Source: Isoetes taiwanensis (Eukaryota; Streptophyta; Lycopodiopsida; Isoetales; Isoetaceae). From it: DNA of 64,000 nt. Within the stretch, counting starts at the first letter, position 1. Each line of letters opens with the position of its first letter. Made by a program: the position numbers and the translations under genes. The stretch spans positions 1,765,887 to 1,829,886 of the forward strand of contig JAJEKV010000052.1 of assembly GCA_021234155.1 (NCBI GenBank), in the 5' to 3' direction. Shown in pieces: positions 1-14,967 of the stretch. The notes under the pieces are model-generated. The model did not search any database and was not told the origin of the DNA. It saw only the letters and a list, made by a program, of their open reading frames with translations.

Positions 1-716
1 AGAGAAAAGGATGGGAGGGGAGGAAAGCTGACACTAAGAATCAAAGATCCAGCTCAGAGAGAATGCCGATGAGAACTCAAAGAGGGAACATAGTATATAC
101 AGATGAAAAAGGAGCCAAATGAGGCCTGAACTAAAGAAAGCATCCCTTTCCTAAGAATAATGGTTCTATTCATGCTAAATAGAACCATTACCTTCGTGGG
201 AAAGGTCTTATGCACAAAAGATCAATGCCCGACAGAAGAGGAACAATCTTAAACTCAAATGAAGACCAAAGATATGAAGGACCATAAGGTATAAAGGAGA
301 TAACTGAGACTACCCTAATAACCAAGATAAAAGGATAAAGAATAAAGCAGAAGCAGTTGAGCAACGTGGCAACAAGAAGGTATGGCAAAGACAATCAATC
401 AAGCAATGGAACAACCATGAATAAATGGAAAAAGGCAGCATGAAGCCCAACGAACCAGTGCAAATAAAGCGCAATCAAAATAACGCAATGAAATGGATCA
501 TTCAGACTAAAAGCAATGAGGAATCAGCCCAAAAAATAGATATGAGCAATTCAAATATTTTTGTTGCCAGAGCATATTGCTAGATCAGAGAATGCATCGA
601 TTGAAATGATGTTGATCGAGAGCCATAAGGTAGGTACCTTTTTTTAAGCCACAACCAGAATTCTTAGTCAATTGGTCGGGTGCTGGATCTATGAGATTCA
701 GTGTTGATTGAAAGCC
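1..716 (-). repeat. T-rich hairpin element, partial copy
   Basis: Read on the minus strand this stretch is pyrimidine-rich and belongs to the same family as the large element at 14935-21048. It carries the family's hairpin at 160-188 (arms of 11 bases, loop of 7). Next to the hairpin are the sequences that mark the end of one unit (containing GTGCATAAG) and the start of the next (containing GGAAAGGGA). Positions about 540-690 also match about 7495-7785. No convincing protein is encoded. The LTR beginning at 717 appears to interrupt or abut it. The class of the element is unknown. Confidence 0.55.
160..188 (-). other. Conserved hairpin of the T-rich element
   Basis: Perfect inverted repeat with arms ATGGTTCTATT / AATAGAACCAT and loop CATGCTA. 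The equivalent hairpins at 14937-14967 and 19928-19958 have a different base at the same arm position, with the partner base changed to keep pairing. Confidence 0.75.
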
Positions 717-1289
717 TGTGACGTTCCACGTATTTCATACAATACGTACAAATACGTGACACGTCACCATGAATACTTAATGGTATATTAATTATTCCAT
801 GTGATTGATTAACAAGATAAGGCTAGCTATGTTAAAATCAAATATTAATTAAAAGCCAAATATGCTAAATTAGTTAATAATTAGTAATTAACTATGTTAA
901 TTAATTATTGATAATATAGTTTAAAGGTTGCCACCTGCCGCAAATCGATTGAGCATGGTGGAACTGCTAATTTTGGGTTAGCCAATTTGGGGCTTATCTC
1001 CAATTTGTCCCAAATTGATTTGAGGCCAATTGGAGAAGGAGGAGCAGAGCATAGAGAATCTGAGAGAGAGTGGATCTAGCCAAGATACCCGTTATTAGGC
1101 TTAGTTATCTTGAGATTATAATTAAGGACTAACCCTTGTTTGTTTAGATGAATGATTAACCTTATGTTGATGCTCTATTTGAAGTTATGAATGGATTTAT
1201 AATTTATGGTAGTTCTTTTGCAGCAACTCTTGTGCTTGTGGGATAAGGGAGGGTAGAGACCTAAAGGCTAGTAGGAATAGAGATGTTTC

Positions 1290-1530
1290 TAGCTAGAATC
1301 CCATAAATATGACATGTGCACAAGAGGCCACTTGACTGTGGACGTTATGACATGATTGAGCACCATACAACGGACACAATGGTTAAGTGGAGGTTGAGCT
1401 ACCGTCCAACGTTATTCCGGGTCATCCTTTGCCCCCATGGAGACTTGAACTCGAGCCCTGCTCTGATACCAAATGCAATATTCCTAACCGATATGCCCTT
1501 AACCAACTGGGCAAAACCATCTAGACGTTT
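1290..1530 (-). mobile_element. tRNA-derived SINE-like element inside the LTR
   Basis: On the minus strand a box A-like GCCCAGTTGGTTAAG (1498-1512) is followed about 45 bases later by a box B-like GAGTTCAAGTC (1442-1452), the spacing of an RNA polymerase III tRNA promoter. A TGGTATCAGAGC string lies between them at 1460-1471. The tRNA-like head is followed by unrelated sequence toward 1290, as in SINEs. Both boundaries are approximate and no target duplication was identified. The alternative is a decayed tRNA gene or a chance primer-site match. Confidence 0.45.
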
Positions 1531-3042
1531 ATGAATAGTCGCTTTTACCCATTTATGCCAGTGTCTCGGGAATACGACACCCAGATCTACTCGAGCGGTC
1601 TCCGGATTCGGGACATAATCAGTTCAATTTGGTCTAGAAACCCTTTAGAAGGCAGAATCGGCTGGACCCAAGATGTTCTGGGCTGGATCCAATGGCCTTA
1701 AGGCCGGATTCGCGAGCTGCAGGTGCGTTCTGTAACCTGCACGTTAGGGTTAAAACAAAATGTTAATAGTCAGTTCGAAATAAAGAAATCAAGTTAGTAA
1801 ATATAACTAAAGATAAGGGTTAAGTTAAAGGAAGGGTGTGTTATGGTTATAAGCTATTTACGACTATTTAATGGGTAATTTAACAAGCTAGCTAGTTAAA
1901 TATTGAAATACTTTGGAATTAGCTAGAATAGAGATGGGTAAGGTACAAGGCAGAGGTATTATGAGTTGGAGCATAGGCGCCGAAACCATTAAACTAGTTA
2001 GCAGGGTATGGGAGCAACCGTCATTAAAGTCTTAAATAACAGTTTTGGATAAGATAATTAACTTAGTTGAATATTGTGAGCCGCTAAGGAATGTTTTTAT
2101 TTTAACTTAGGGGTGATGGTTGCATTTTGCATTATGGTGGTCGTAATAATTATATGAACCATGGTTGGGCTTTCCTGGTTGCATGAAATGTGTATTACGG
2201 AATTTTTTGGATGTTGAACTTACCGAGCGTGGCTATTGGGGCTCCTATAGTATGCTAGGCTTATAGTTGGGCACTGCGTATGGACCGGGATGGGTCTGAC
2301 ACCTCTTGGGTCGCAGGTGTCATCTTGTAAGGACGTCCTGGAGACTCGATAGGTGCGTGTGTTCCCGACCTATGGATTTTGGGGGTTAAACTCAGGTAAG
2401 GGACCTGGGTCCTCTAGCCACCCATGGAACCATTGTGCTCTAAGAACGGATTCGTCCCATTCCTACCTCATCAGACTAGGGAGATGCAACCTGAAGTAGT
2501 CTCATACGGTAACTCTACGAGATTATGTCTCCGGAAGGTTACAATCATGCCATAGCATGTTTCAGTTTATCTGCAAAGTGTGCATGAGAGGGGTGGATGG
2601 AGTAGACTACCCTAGCCAATGTTCTATGCCAGCCAACGCCATTGTCATGATTCCATCTGTTGTTATCCGGAGACCTTGACTGTCAGTCGAATCCCCTTGG
2701 AATCTGAGCCCATGTAGAACCCTCATTTATGATGCATTTTCTATGTTATGGTCGTATTACATTGATGTTCTTATTGATGATGGATGGGCCACCCTTTGTG
2801 GTGGCATATTATTTTATGTATATTGTTGCTAGTGCTAACATGTATATACGCTTCCAAAGTATATACATATCCCAGAGAAGGCATGGGGCGAATGACACCT
2901 CCGTGTTCTTCACTCGGACACTTGGCCATCACAAGTGGTCTGAGTCAGATGGAGGTCCTTTCCTGGTGATAGAGTTGCTGGAAAAGGGGATTTCCCGTAT
3001 TTATGCCATGGGAGCATCATATAGGTTTGGGGAGTGTCACAA

Positions 3043-3055
3043 TGGTATCAGAGCC
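3043..3055 (+). other. Primer-binding site (initiator tRNA-Met type)
   Basis: TGGTATCAGAGCC directly downstream of the LTR end at 3041. This is the standard minus-strand primer site of plant LTR retrotransposons. Confidence 0.8.
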
Positions 3056-4510
3056 AGGATCTTGATAGACCGGATCAAAGCAATGGTGCCCTCAATTAAG
3101 GTAGATTTTGTATTTCAAATAGGAAATACTACAAGAACAATGAGGCACAAAAAAAATCCTCAATGATCGGGCAAAAAAAGGGAACTGCCACAGTAGCAAA
3201 TGAACAAATAAAACTGTAGTTTACTTCGATTGGAGTCACTCAACATCATCTTAACTTAGAATAGGGCTACACATCCATCTTCCTCCAATGTTTTGTACTA
3301 TAGGAGGAGCTCCATTCTTTTCTGCAATAAATCCAAGGACACATATGTTGCTTTAGCAATTCCTATTACTCTTAACAACTAGATAAATAATTTTAGATCA
3401 AAAAGTTATCTCCAATCTTCTTAGCAGACTCTGAACAAACCAAGTGGAAGAAAAATCTAAACAATCTACAAAGAATATACGATAAATGTCTGCCTAAAAC
3501 TCCATATAACATTGTATTCCCAATTCACATGAATAAAAAAAATGCTTAATAGACCAGAAGCCCAAATTAGACTTTTAGAAACATTTGAGATCCAAACACC
3601 TGCATTGTTGGAGAAGATCTCTAGATCATCATATATATCCTATGCAGCTCTGAACAACAATTCACCCATGCAAACCTTTGTTCAAATGTGAAAACCAAGA
3701 TCTCCAGCTTCTTAGTTCCCTGATTTCTCATAAAAATATTTGCCCAGAACTACTGAGAATAATAGAGATGTCTCACAAATATCTAAGATATTCAAGAAGA
3801 ATAACAATACATAGAATAGACTCACCACTTCCTAAAGACTTTTGATTCTAGGGATGTTAAATAAACCGATCAACTTAAACTTCGCCAGGAAAATAGTAGC
3901 ATCAAAGCCTCATGCAATTCATTCTAACATTGTGATCCAGAACAAAAAATGGCAATCAATCTATATGACTACCAGAAGAATCAAAGCTTGTTGCCTTAAT
4001 CTGCTTATCCCAGATACAACCGCCAGTAGGAAGTGAGAAGAGAATGAAGGAATCTTACCACAAATCATGCAAAAAGTTTTGCAAAAATCTCTGAATCAAA
4101 GTGGCAAAAATTCCCTCTCCTGGCCACAAGAATCGCTGAAGAAGTCTTTAGCTATCATGGGCAAAGCCATGAAGCAATAGAACTTCCCCCTTCCCCCGCC
4201 GCACCATTTTTGAGTCAATATGAACTTGCATGTATATTATTCTTGACCAGAGTGATAGTGGAGTGGTAGATGTCTAAGACATAGACTAGCCTCCCAGGTT
4301 GGTGTTTGATTTGCTAACTATGCTTGTTTGTCCAGTTTTACTAGATAGTAGGTCATAGGCGTGAGGCCGTGTCCCGCCGTCTGTTTTCTTTGAGTTCCAC
4401 CAATTAAGTCAATTTGTTGCTTCAATTTGTTTTAGTGGCTTCCAGAGCATCAGTTGAGTCGCCCAGGGACACATCCGGTATTTTGAGTCTATTTATGGCT
4501 CATTTAGCAT

Positions 4511-4886
4511 ATCGAACCCTAATTCTCAATCACCCATCAACAACCATGGTAGGTTACTATCCTATCAAGAAAGTTGATAGAGCAAAAATTTGAATGGAAT
4601 ATCGTCGACGCTAAGGTCATGCAATAAGACTAGTTATCATGAGTCAATGCGTGAGCAGGCAAGCTTGCATCGTTCTTTTATCTGATAAATGCATTCCTTA
4701 CCATGGGTAGGAACTTGACACATATATTAGCTCTAGAATTGCTATGGTTTATCCTAGTAGCAAGATACCATCAAATAACTATAACTGATTTAACGAGTCA
4801 TTTGCAGTTTCATAGTACAAGGTAGCTTATACTTACACGTGAATGGCAATCTTTGACAAGCATATGACTACTGGCAGGATCAACCA
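4511..4886 (-). pseudogene. 18S (SSU) rRNA 5' fragment, degenerate
   Basis: The reverse complement starts TGGTTGATCCTGCCAGTAGT at 4886, the universal 5' end of eukaryotic 18S rRNA. It follows the 18S order through TTAAATCAGTTATAGTT, AATTCTAGAGCTAATA, GGATGCATTTAT-like, CTATCAACTTTC and GAATTAGGGTTCGAT, ending near 4511. It covers about the first 375 bases of roughly 1800 and has many substitutions and small indels, so it is not functional. No 5.8S, 28S or spacer sequence was seen around it. It is a dispersed rDNA pseudogene. Confidence 0.9.
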
Positions 4887-5385
4887 TATAGATTCTATAA
4901 AGGGACAGTTATCCAGCCATACCCGGATGAGGGGCACAAAATCAGCATCAGCTCCGCCGTTCACAAAGGACCAACTGGCAAGACGATGGAGGGATAGTCA
5001 CCCTGGCTTTGGCAAACCCCATAAAGGAGGCTCGGAGCCGTGGAACAATAGCATGGATAGAAAGGGGGTGCGCAAGGAAGCTTATAGGTGGCAAACTCGC
5101 GCCAACTAAAGCATTCCACATGGGCCAAAGGATGGCTATTGTCAGCCCGTTATCAGCTACGGCACTGCTGCCAAGGCAGGCGTGACCCTCCCTAGACGCA
5201 TATCAATCCAGTTTGCACGTCGCCTGCTGATTCGATGCAGCGCCAGTGGGGGACATGGCAGGCCGTTCTGACATGTTACACATGGCCACTGCTGATGCAT
5301 CAGATCTCCCCTTATCAGCCAAAGCCCTTCCTTATCAGCCAAAAGCGGTCACGACAGGCCTAGAGTCATGGCGGACGACCCCACA
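4887..5385. other. Intergenic, no gene recognised
   Basis: Moderately GC-rich sequence between the 18S fragment and the GATTC repeat. It holds a short direct repeat containing CCTTATCAGCC (about 5311-5342). The open frames here have no recognisable domain. Confidence 0.5.
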
Positions 5386-5890
5386 TGACGAATGCGACTA
5401 AGATTCCATAAAGATTACCATAGATTTCCAATATATCATGAAGATTCCACCGGATTCTTCAGGATTTTTTTGAGATTTTCATAAATAGACCCCCCCTAGA
5501 GTATCTAAGCTTCTCCAAAGAGGTTTCCTTAGATTCTCCAAGATCCCTAGGTTTTCTCTTAAAGATCGAGATTTATAAAGATTTTTCAAGATTCTATTAA
5601 GGTTTTTGTTAACTTCTCTCTTGAAGATTCCTTATGATAAGATTCTATAAAAATTCCCATAGATTCTCTAATAACCTATGAAGGTTCCATTAGATTCTCT
5701 AACATACCAATAGATTGCTTCAAGATTTTTTAGAATTTGATCAAGGTTCTCTTAGATTCACCAAGATCCTTTGAAGATGCCACGATATTCTCTAAGATTC
5801 CATAAAGATTTCCTTCGATTCTCCAGTATTCTATCATGATTCCACTAAATTCTCTAAAATTCCCATAGATCATTCAATATTCCTCTACAA
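5386..5890. repeat. Cryptic tandem repeat rich in AGATTC / AAGATT
   Basis: About 500 bases made of degenerate short units built around GATTC, AGATTCT, AAGATTCC and CATAGATT, recurring roughly every 10-24 bases. Units are too diverged to set one period by eye. Nothing coding is seen. Confidence 0.6.
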
Positions 5891-6029
5891 GTGGTCCAAA
5901 GTGAAAGGCCTAGACAAAAACGGGCAAGGCTGTATTAAAATATTATTTGCTTGAAGATTGCCTAATAATATAATTAGATAGATAGATATATTTTTAATGT
6001 CTACTAAAAAAGAGAATCGGATAATATTA

Positions 6030-7310
6030 AGAATGAGAATGAGAATGATTTTTTATCGTCCACTGAGGCCAATCGGCCTATGGGACCCATAAGGAGCGCA
6101 GCAAACTTATTACTGTCCGAAAACCCTCCCGGGGTTTTCGAGGGAAAACCGTGGGCGCATTAAGAATGTTGTCAAACTGCATACAAAGTATACATCAATG
6201 TATATACATGTCAAGGTGCCCGAGGACATAGCTGATCTCGATGTCCATAACCTCCCCGGTTGGTATGATCCTAGCAACCGCACGGATGTCGTGACTCAAT
6301 GTCACATGTAACGGTTGGCCGCACCCACCAACCCCGGCATATAGCGTCCCGAATTTGATCATATGTCCGGGCAACTTTGAAGGGTATGAGATTCATCCTC
6401 AATGACTCCATTTGGCAAAGATTGATGAGCTCGCCCCCCCGGCGTTTTCACTAATCCATCCGCCCATCTCACCAAGACGATGCCCCCTCGCTAATGGAGG
6501 CAATGAGTCTACTTAATTTTCATGGGCAAGTGGGTACGCAGCATTGGGCGGGCCTCGCTCCAATGTGGGATTTATGTGGCCGTAGTGTGTTTGCCTTGAC
6601 ATGTTCAAGGGCATTGGCATCCCAAAGCTTGCCGAGGAAGCACAGTGTCAAGATATTGCCTCAAGCTATGGTGATTCACTGCTTTGCACATGTATGCACC
6701 TGTGTTCCCCGCATTCCATCTAGCCAACCATTGAGCTCTCTTTTCCTCCAAGAGGGGCCTTGAGGCGCTATGCCCCATTGCCATGATATAAAGTTAGTTT
6801 AGGGAGACGAAAGCATCGCCCATATTGACCGCCTTCCGAAAATAGACAATGTGGCATCAAGGGCAAGAATCCTGCCTCCTAGAATTTGATATGGGACCCG
6901 TGGACTTCACCCCTAGTGCTTGTACTAAGAAGGCTTCTCTCGACCTGCCCAAGTCATTCCAAGTAGCAAGTGATACTACCGGCCCCATACTTCCACCCCC
7001 AGAGAAAAAAAGACAGTTTCTACTAAGACCTTGAATAGGTGTGGACCGATGGGCCCAATCATACAACTCCTTCTCAGCCTATGACTATTGTTTTGCATTG
7101 CATATAGTGCCTTCCAAATCCGCCACTGTAGCCATATGCATGTGTCCCAAAGCAGCATAGTAGAAGGAAACTCCACTCCCAAATACTTGTATGTGGATGC
7201 AACTTCCACATTATGGCCTTGGTAACCGGTTGAGGGGACCCTCTACCGACGGAAGATGATATGAAAACCACCTTAGTCTTGGCCAGGTTGACCCTTATCC
7301 AAATATTTAG
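6030..7310 (-). mobile_element. 5'-truncated LINE fragment (microsatellite-tail family)
   Basis: This is the minus-strand 3' portion of a LINE related to the GC-rich copy at 28311-33870; it shares GAGGCCAATCGGCCTATGGG near 6065 with that copy near 28345. The reverse-transcriptase thumb region is legible: residues STYKYLGVEFPST and KALYAMQNNSHR on the minus strand at about 7070-7200 match SYKYLGVEFPSS and KALYAMQNNRHR in the GC-rich copy. Frames are broken. The 3' end has the family's ATAAAA-type terminus and then a (CATTCT)n-like tail at about 6030-6045. Homology stops near 7300, consistent with incomplete target-primed reverse transcription. Confidence 0.8.
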
Positions 7311-7786
7311 TTATTCGAAGGAGCACCTTTATTATATGGGAGACGTGATTTAAAAGAAAAGGCATGCAGGTATATGAAGGGAGGGAATAACAATCAAGAG
7401 GAGGAGAGAGCGATCAATTAGAGGAGTATGAGAATAGAATAGAATAGAATAGAGGAGAAGGTCAACAAAAGAGAGAAAGATTGAATGACAGTGTGGTTCA
7501 GATATTTTTTTTGTCAGAGCATCAACACCACTTCGTCAAATCTGAGACTGTTTATCAGCCGCTCGCAAAAATAACTAAATATACAATCCTGGGTGTTCGA
7601 AGCTATGCTCGCACCTTTATAACAAGTCATAGGGCTCTAGTAGTCTTTGGTGACGTTAAAATTCAATTCAATCAATTATTAGATAGAAGGCTACGGTCAT
7701 TGAAGCGATGCTGATCAAAACCCATAAGCCAGATACATTATCTTTAAGCCTTAGGCAAGATTCTTAGTCAGTTGATCGGAATTTGC

Positions 7787-7787
<1 letters not shown>
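7311..7787 (-). repeat. T-rich element fragment
   Basis: Matches about 540-690 of the window in the same orientation, for example around the string GCCAGAGCAT / GTCAGAGCAT and the segment ending TTCTTAGTCA. Pyrimidine-rich on the minus strand, with a short GAATA microsatellite at about 7431-7452. No credible coding sequence. Confidence 0.5.

Positions 7788-7836
<49 letters not shown>
7788..7836. repeat. (CT)n microsatellite
   Basis: Nearly pure CT dinucleotide tract directly 5' of the LINE at 7837. The LINE's own 3' tail is also (CT)n. Confidence 0.95.
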
Positions 7837-9737
7837 ATCTAAAGTGGGCTGGTCCGGATGATTTGGCCTATTTTTGGCCTCTCTTTTACAGCATGGAGCA
7901 GGATTTTTTTAGAATGGCAAGTTAACAGAAGTTGTACCAGCTCACAAAAGGAGGATCTTTCTCACCAATGTTGTGCAGCAATTATAGAACCCATTTTTGG
8001 TTAGTAGTCTCATGCCAAAACTCCTTGCATCTATTTTGAAACTAAAATCAGCACATGGGCTGAGTTTAATGGTAAGAGGGCGGAATCACAAGCTGGTTTT
8101 AGGCAGCAAGGTCTACCTTAGACCATCCGTTAGTTCCAAAACAATATTTGATATAGTGAAAGGCACCTAAAAACCCAAGATATGTGGCTTTTTGTGGATT
8201 TTAAAAAGGCCTTTGACAAAGTGCCAAGATCACAATTATGGGAGAGAAAGGATAAGATCAATGTGCCAATTCAACTCAAAGAAGCGGTTCAAAAGTGTCA
8301 GATGAAAAGGTGTCGATACAATTGTCTTTTCCACTATCTCTACAAACACCGTGATTATATATCTAGTAACATTGGTGTGAAACACTCCCACCTTGTTCGG
8401 ATTATTTATTGATGGGTTGGAAAGTTGGTTACGCGCAAATTGTCCCGTGGTATTTTGCTACATGACTTTGTGGTGCAGCTTGCTTATATATGCAGATGAT
8501 GTGGTCATCTTTGCGCGCCCCTGAGTGTATGCAAAGCCATTTAGATGGGCTGGCTTGCTTTTTGTGACTCTACCGAAATGCAAGTGAACTTGGAGAAAAC
8601 TAGCATTATGACAAAGGGGGGCACTCAAGCAGAAAGCACATTTAGATACAAAAATCATTTGGTAAGCACTTGTGATTCTTATAAGTATTTGGGGCTGATT
8701 TTTCATAGAAATCACAGGTGGAATACTTGCATTGCTCATAGAGTGGATGGGAGCCATAAGGCTCTTTATGCCATGCAAAGTCTATGCAGGAGGGCACATT
8801 TATGGTCATGGACACTTAAGAAGAGATTGTTTGAATCTTTGGTGCTAAGTGTTGCATTGTATGGTAGTGAGATCCGGGGCCCAAAAGATACACAAGGTTT
8901 ATGGGATGATCTTGAGCAGATTTTGAAAAAGTTTATTAGGCTCGAGTTGGGAGTTAAGGCCCAAACGTCATATCTAGCGGAGTGCAGGTCTCTTACCATT
9001 GGAGGGAGAAGCCATGATAAGGTGCATTCGCTTCAATAAAGTGATACATATGGATGATACTAGGCTTTCCACATAAGGCTTTTTGGCAAGCAAAAAATAA
9101 AGGATGGTTTCGGGATGTTACTTGTTGGCTAGGAAGATGGGATATTCATTGGGAAGAGGCAATCTCAAAGGGTAAGAATCTGAGCAAAGGGTTTTTGATA
9201 AGTTTCAAAGAAAGATGTGGGCACAACCAAAGACCTAAGATGATTCTTTATAGACAAAATATGAATCCTAGGTCGGAAGTGGCCCAAGATTTGGCTGGAT
9301 AACATCTCTATAAAGAAGAGGCATGCAATTGGTAGGATTCGCCTTTTAGTTCTCATCACTTGGGTGTGGAAACGGGTAGATGGGGCAAATAATCCCTGGT
9401 CGGAAAGATATTGTAAGGTGTGTGGTGAAGATCAAGTAGAAGATGAAGAACACACGCTACTTAGGTGTGAAGCTTACTACTCACTCACTCGATTCAACAT
9501 GATATTCTTTGCCGAGGATCTTCAAACTTTCTTCCATGGAAGGGAGAAAATTGGTGCCTATTTATCGGATCTTTTACAACATAGAGAGATTTGTTTAAAA
9601 AGGTTGAATAGTCTTCTTGAAGAAGAAGATATTTTGAGTGAGAGTGACGGCAAGATGAGGACTCGAGACTCATTTGCTCTTTTATGATTGTATCTAAACA
9701 TGGGATGTCTTTTAGGCCTTTTAGGCCTCCCAAAGAT

Positions 9738-9743
<6 letters not shown>
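7837..9743 (+). mobile_element. LINE copy A, 5'-truncated, broken ORF2
   Basis: Starts abruptly inside the reverse transcriptase (LKWAGPDDLA region) straight after a (CT)n tract. Legible RT blocks are FVDFKKAFDKVPR at about 8190 (motif A with catalytic D), a YADD-type region near 8490 and YKYLGLIFHRN at about 8680. A C-terminal CxxC...H....C knuckle lies near 9415-9460 (CKVCGEDQVEDEEHTLLRC). At least four frame changes or stops interrupt it, so it is dead. No endonuclease domain remains. The last bases before the tail match the family's 3' motif. The tail is (CT)n. It is related to the other microsatellite-tail LINEs in the window, not to the L1 at 54-60 kb. Confidence 0.88.

Positions 9744-9828
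<85 letters not shown>
9744..9828. repeat. (CT)n tail of LINE A and 5' neighbour of LINE B
   Basis: Pure CT tract of about 85 bases separating two LINE copies in the same orientation. Confidence 0.95.
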
Positions 9829-14178
<4,350 letters not shown>

Positions 14179-14205
14179 GTGAGAGTGGGTTTTTCCCACT
14201 CTCAC
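14179..14205. other. Perfect hairpin
   Basis: GTGAGAGTGGG, loop TTTTT, then CCCACTCTCAC. Eleven paired bases in a pyrimidine-rich context just upstream of the truncated LINE C. Function unknown. Confidence 0.7.
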
Positions 14206-14239
14206 CTCCCTCTCGCCCTCTCTCATCGTCTCAACCTTT

Positions 14240-14934
14240 TGCTCAAAGACAGGTATGATGGTGAGCACTACGAAGACAAAGGTTATGATTGTTGGCACAA
14301 GGAGCAAACACGATTTTACTTACAGAGACATGCCATTGGAAACCGTAACATCTTTTAAGTATTTGGGAATTATTTTTAGTAGCAATTACTTATGGGATGA
14401 ATGCATAGAGTAGCGATACAGTAATGCGCTTAAGGTACTATGTGCAATGCAAAAGCAATGTCATAAAATACATCTTTGGAATTGATTTGAAGAAGCAAAC
14501 CTATAGATCACTTGTATAAAAAGCTATACTATATGGTCAGAAGTATGGGCTCTAAGCTTGACGCCAAGCTATGGAAAAAGGTAGAGAATTTGCAAAAAGA
14601 AATTTTTGATGCGTCGAAGCTCGGGTGAAAATGCAAAAGCCATATGCTCGATGCTTGCGTAAGGGGAATGTCAATCCTTTTGAGGGAGAAGCAATGATTC
14701 GACCGCCTTTACTTGCTCAAGGTCAATGCTAAGTGAAGATCGCCCCCAAGATAGCTAAAAAGAGCCCCAGGATAAAGGTTAGTACCATGATGTAATTTGT
14801 TGGTTGCGAAATGGAATATCGTAGGTGAGTTGGTGGGCAAGAGAGATAGAATACCAGATCCGGTTTGTCATAAGTTTCAAATTAAAACCTGCGCGGGTCC
14901 AAGAGGTAAAGATGTCTCTTTCTACCAAAGAATT
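14240..14934 (+). mobile_element. LINE copy C, upstream half (interrupted)
   Basis: The C-terminal part of RT is legible (TKVMIVGTRSK, then SFKYLGIIFSSN at about 14350, and VLCAMQKQC), with several stops. The frame continues through VCHKFQIKTCAGPRG and ends at FYQR just before 14935, where a 6.1-kb element is inserted. The rest of this LINE resumes at 21055. The equivalent region of LINE A (about 9200-9260) lines up with it. Confidence 0.8.
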
Positions 14935-14936
14935 TT

Positions 14937-14967
14937 ATGGTTCTCTTCTTATATAGAAGAGAACCAT
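14937..14967 (+). other. Conserved hairpin at the start of unit 1
   Basis: Arms ATGGTTCTCTTCT / AGAAGAGAACCAT (13 pairs) with loop TATAT, two bases inside the element's left end. Confidence 0.85.

Larger units (their letters stand above)
717..4178 (+). mobile_element. LTR retrotransposon fossil: 2.3-kb LTR plus leader
   Basis: The LTR runs 717-3041, starts TGTGAC and ends GTCACA, a perfect 6-base inverted terminal pair. One base later, at 3043-3055, lies TGGTATCAGAGCC, the usual plant primer-binding site complementary to initiator tRNA-Met. About 1.1 kb of leader follows to 4178, where homology to the second copy (25025-26720) stops. No gag or pol coding sequence is present, so this is a broken element whose interior is missing. 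Superfamily cannot be set without pol; the long LTR fits Gypsy. Identity to the second copy looks above 90 percent by eye, suggesting moderate age. Confidence 0.7.

Noticed and set aside
2729-3166. 145-aa open frame
   Set aside because: It lies across the LTR end and primer-binding site; no domain, so it is a chance frame in noncoding LTR sequence.
4843-5109. 88-aa open frame over the 18S fragment
   Set aside because: Its first part is antisense rRNA sequence; no protein similarity is expected.
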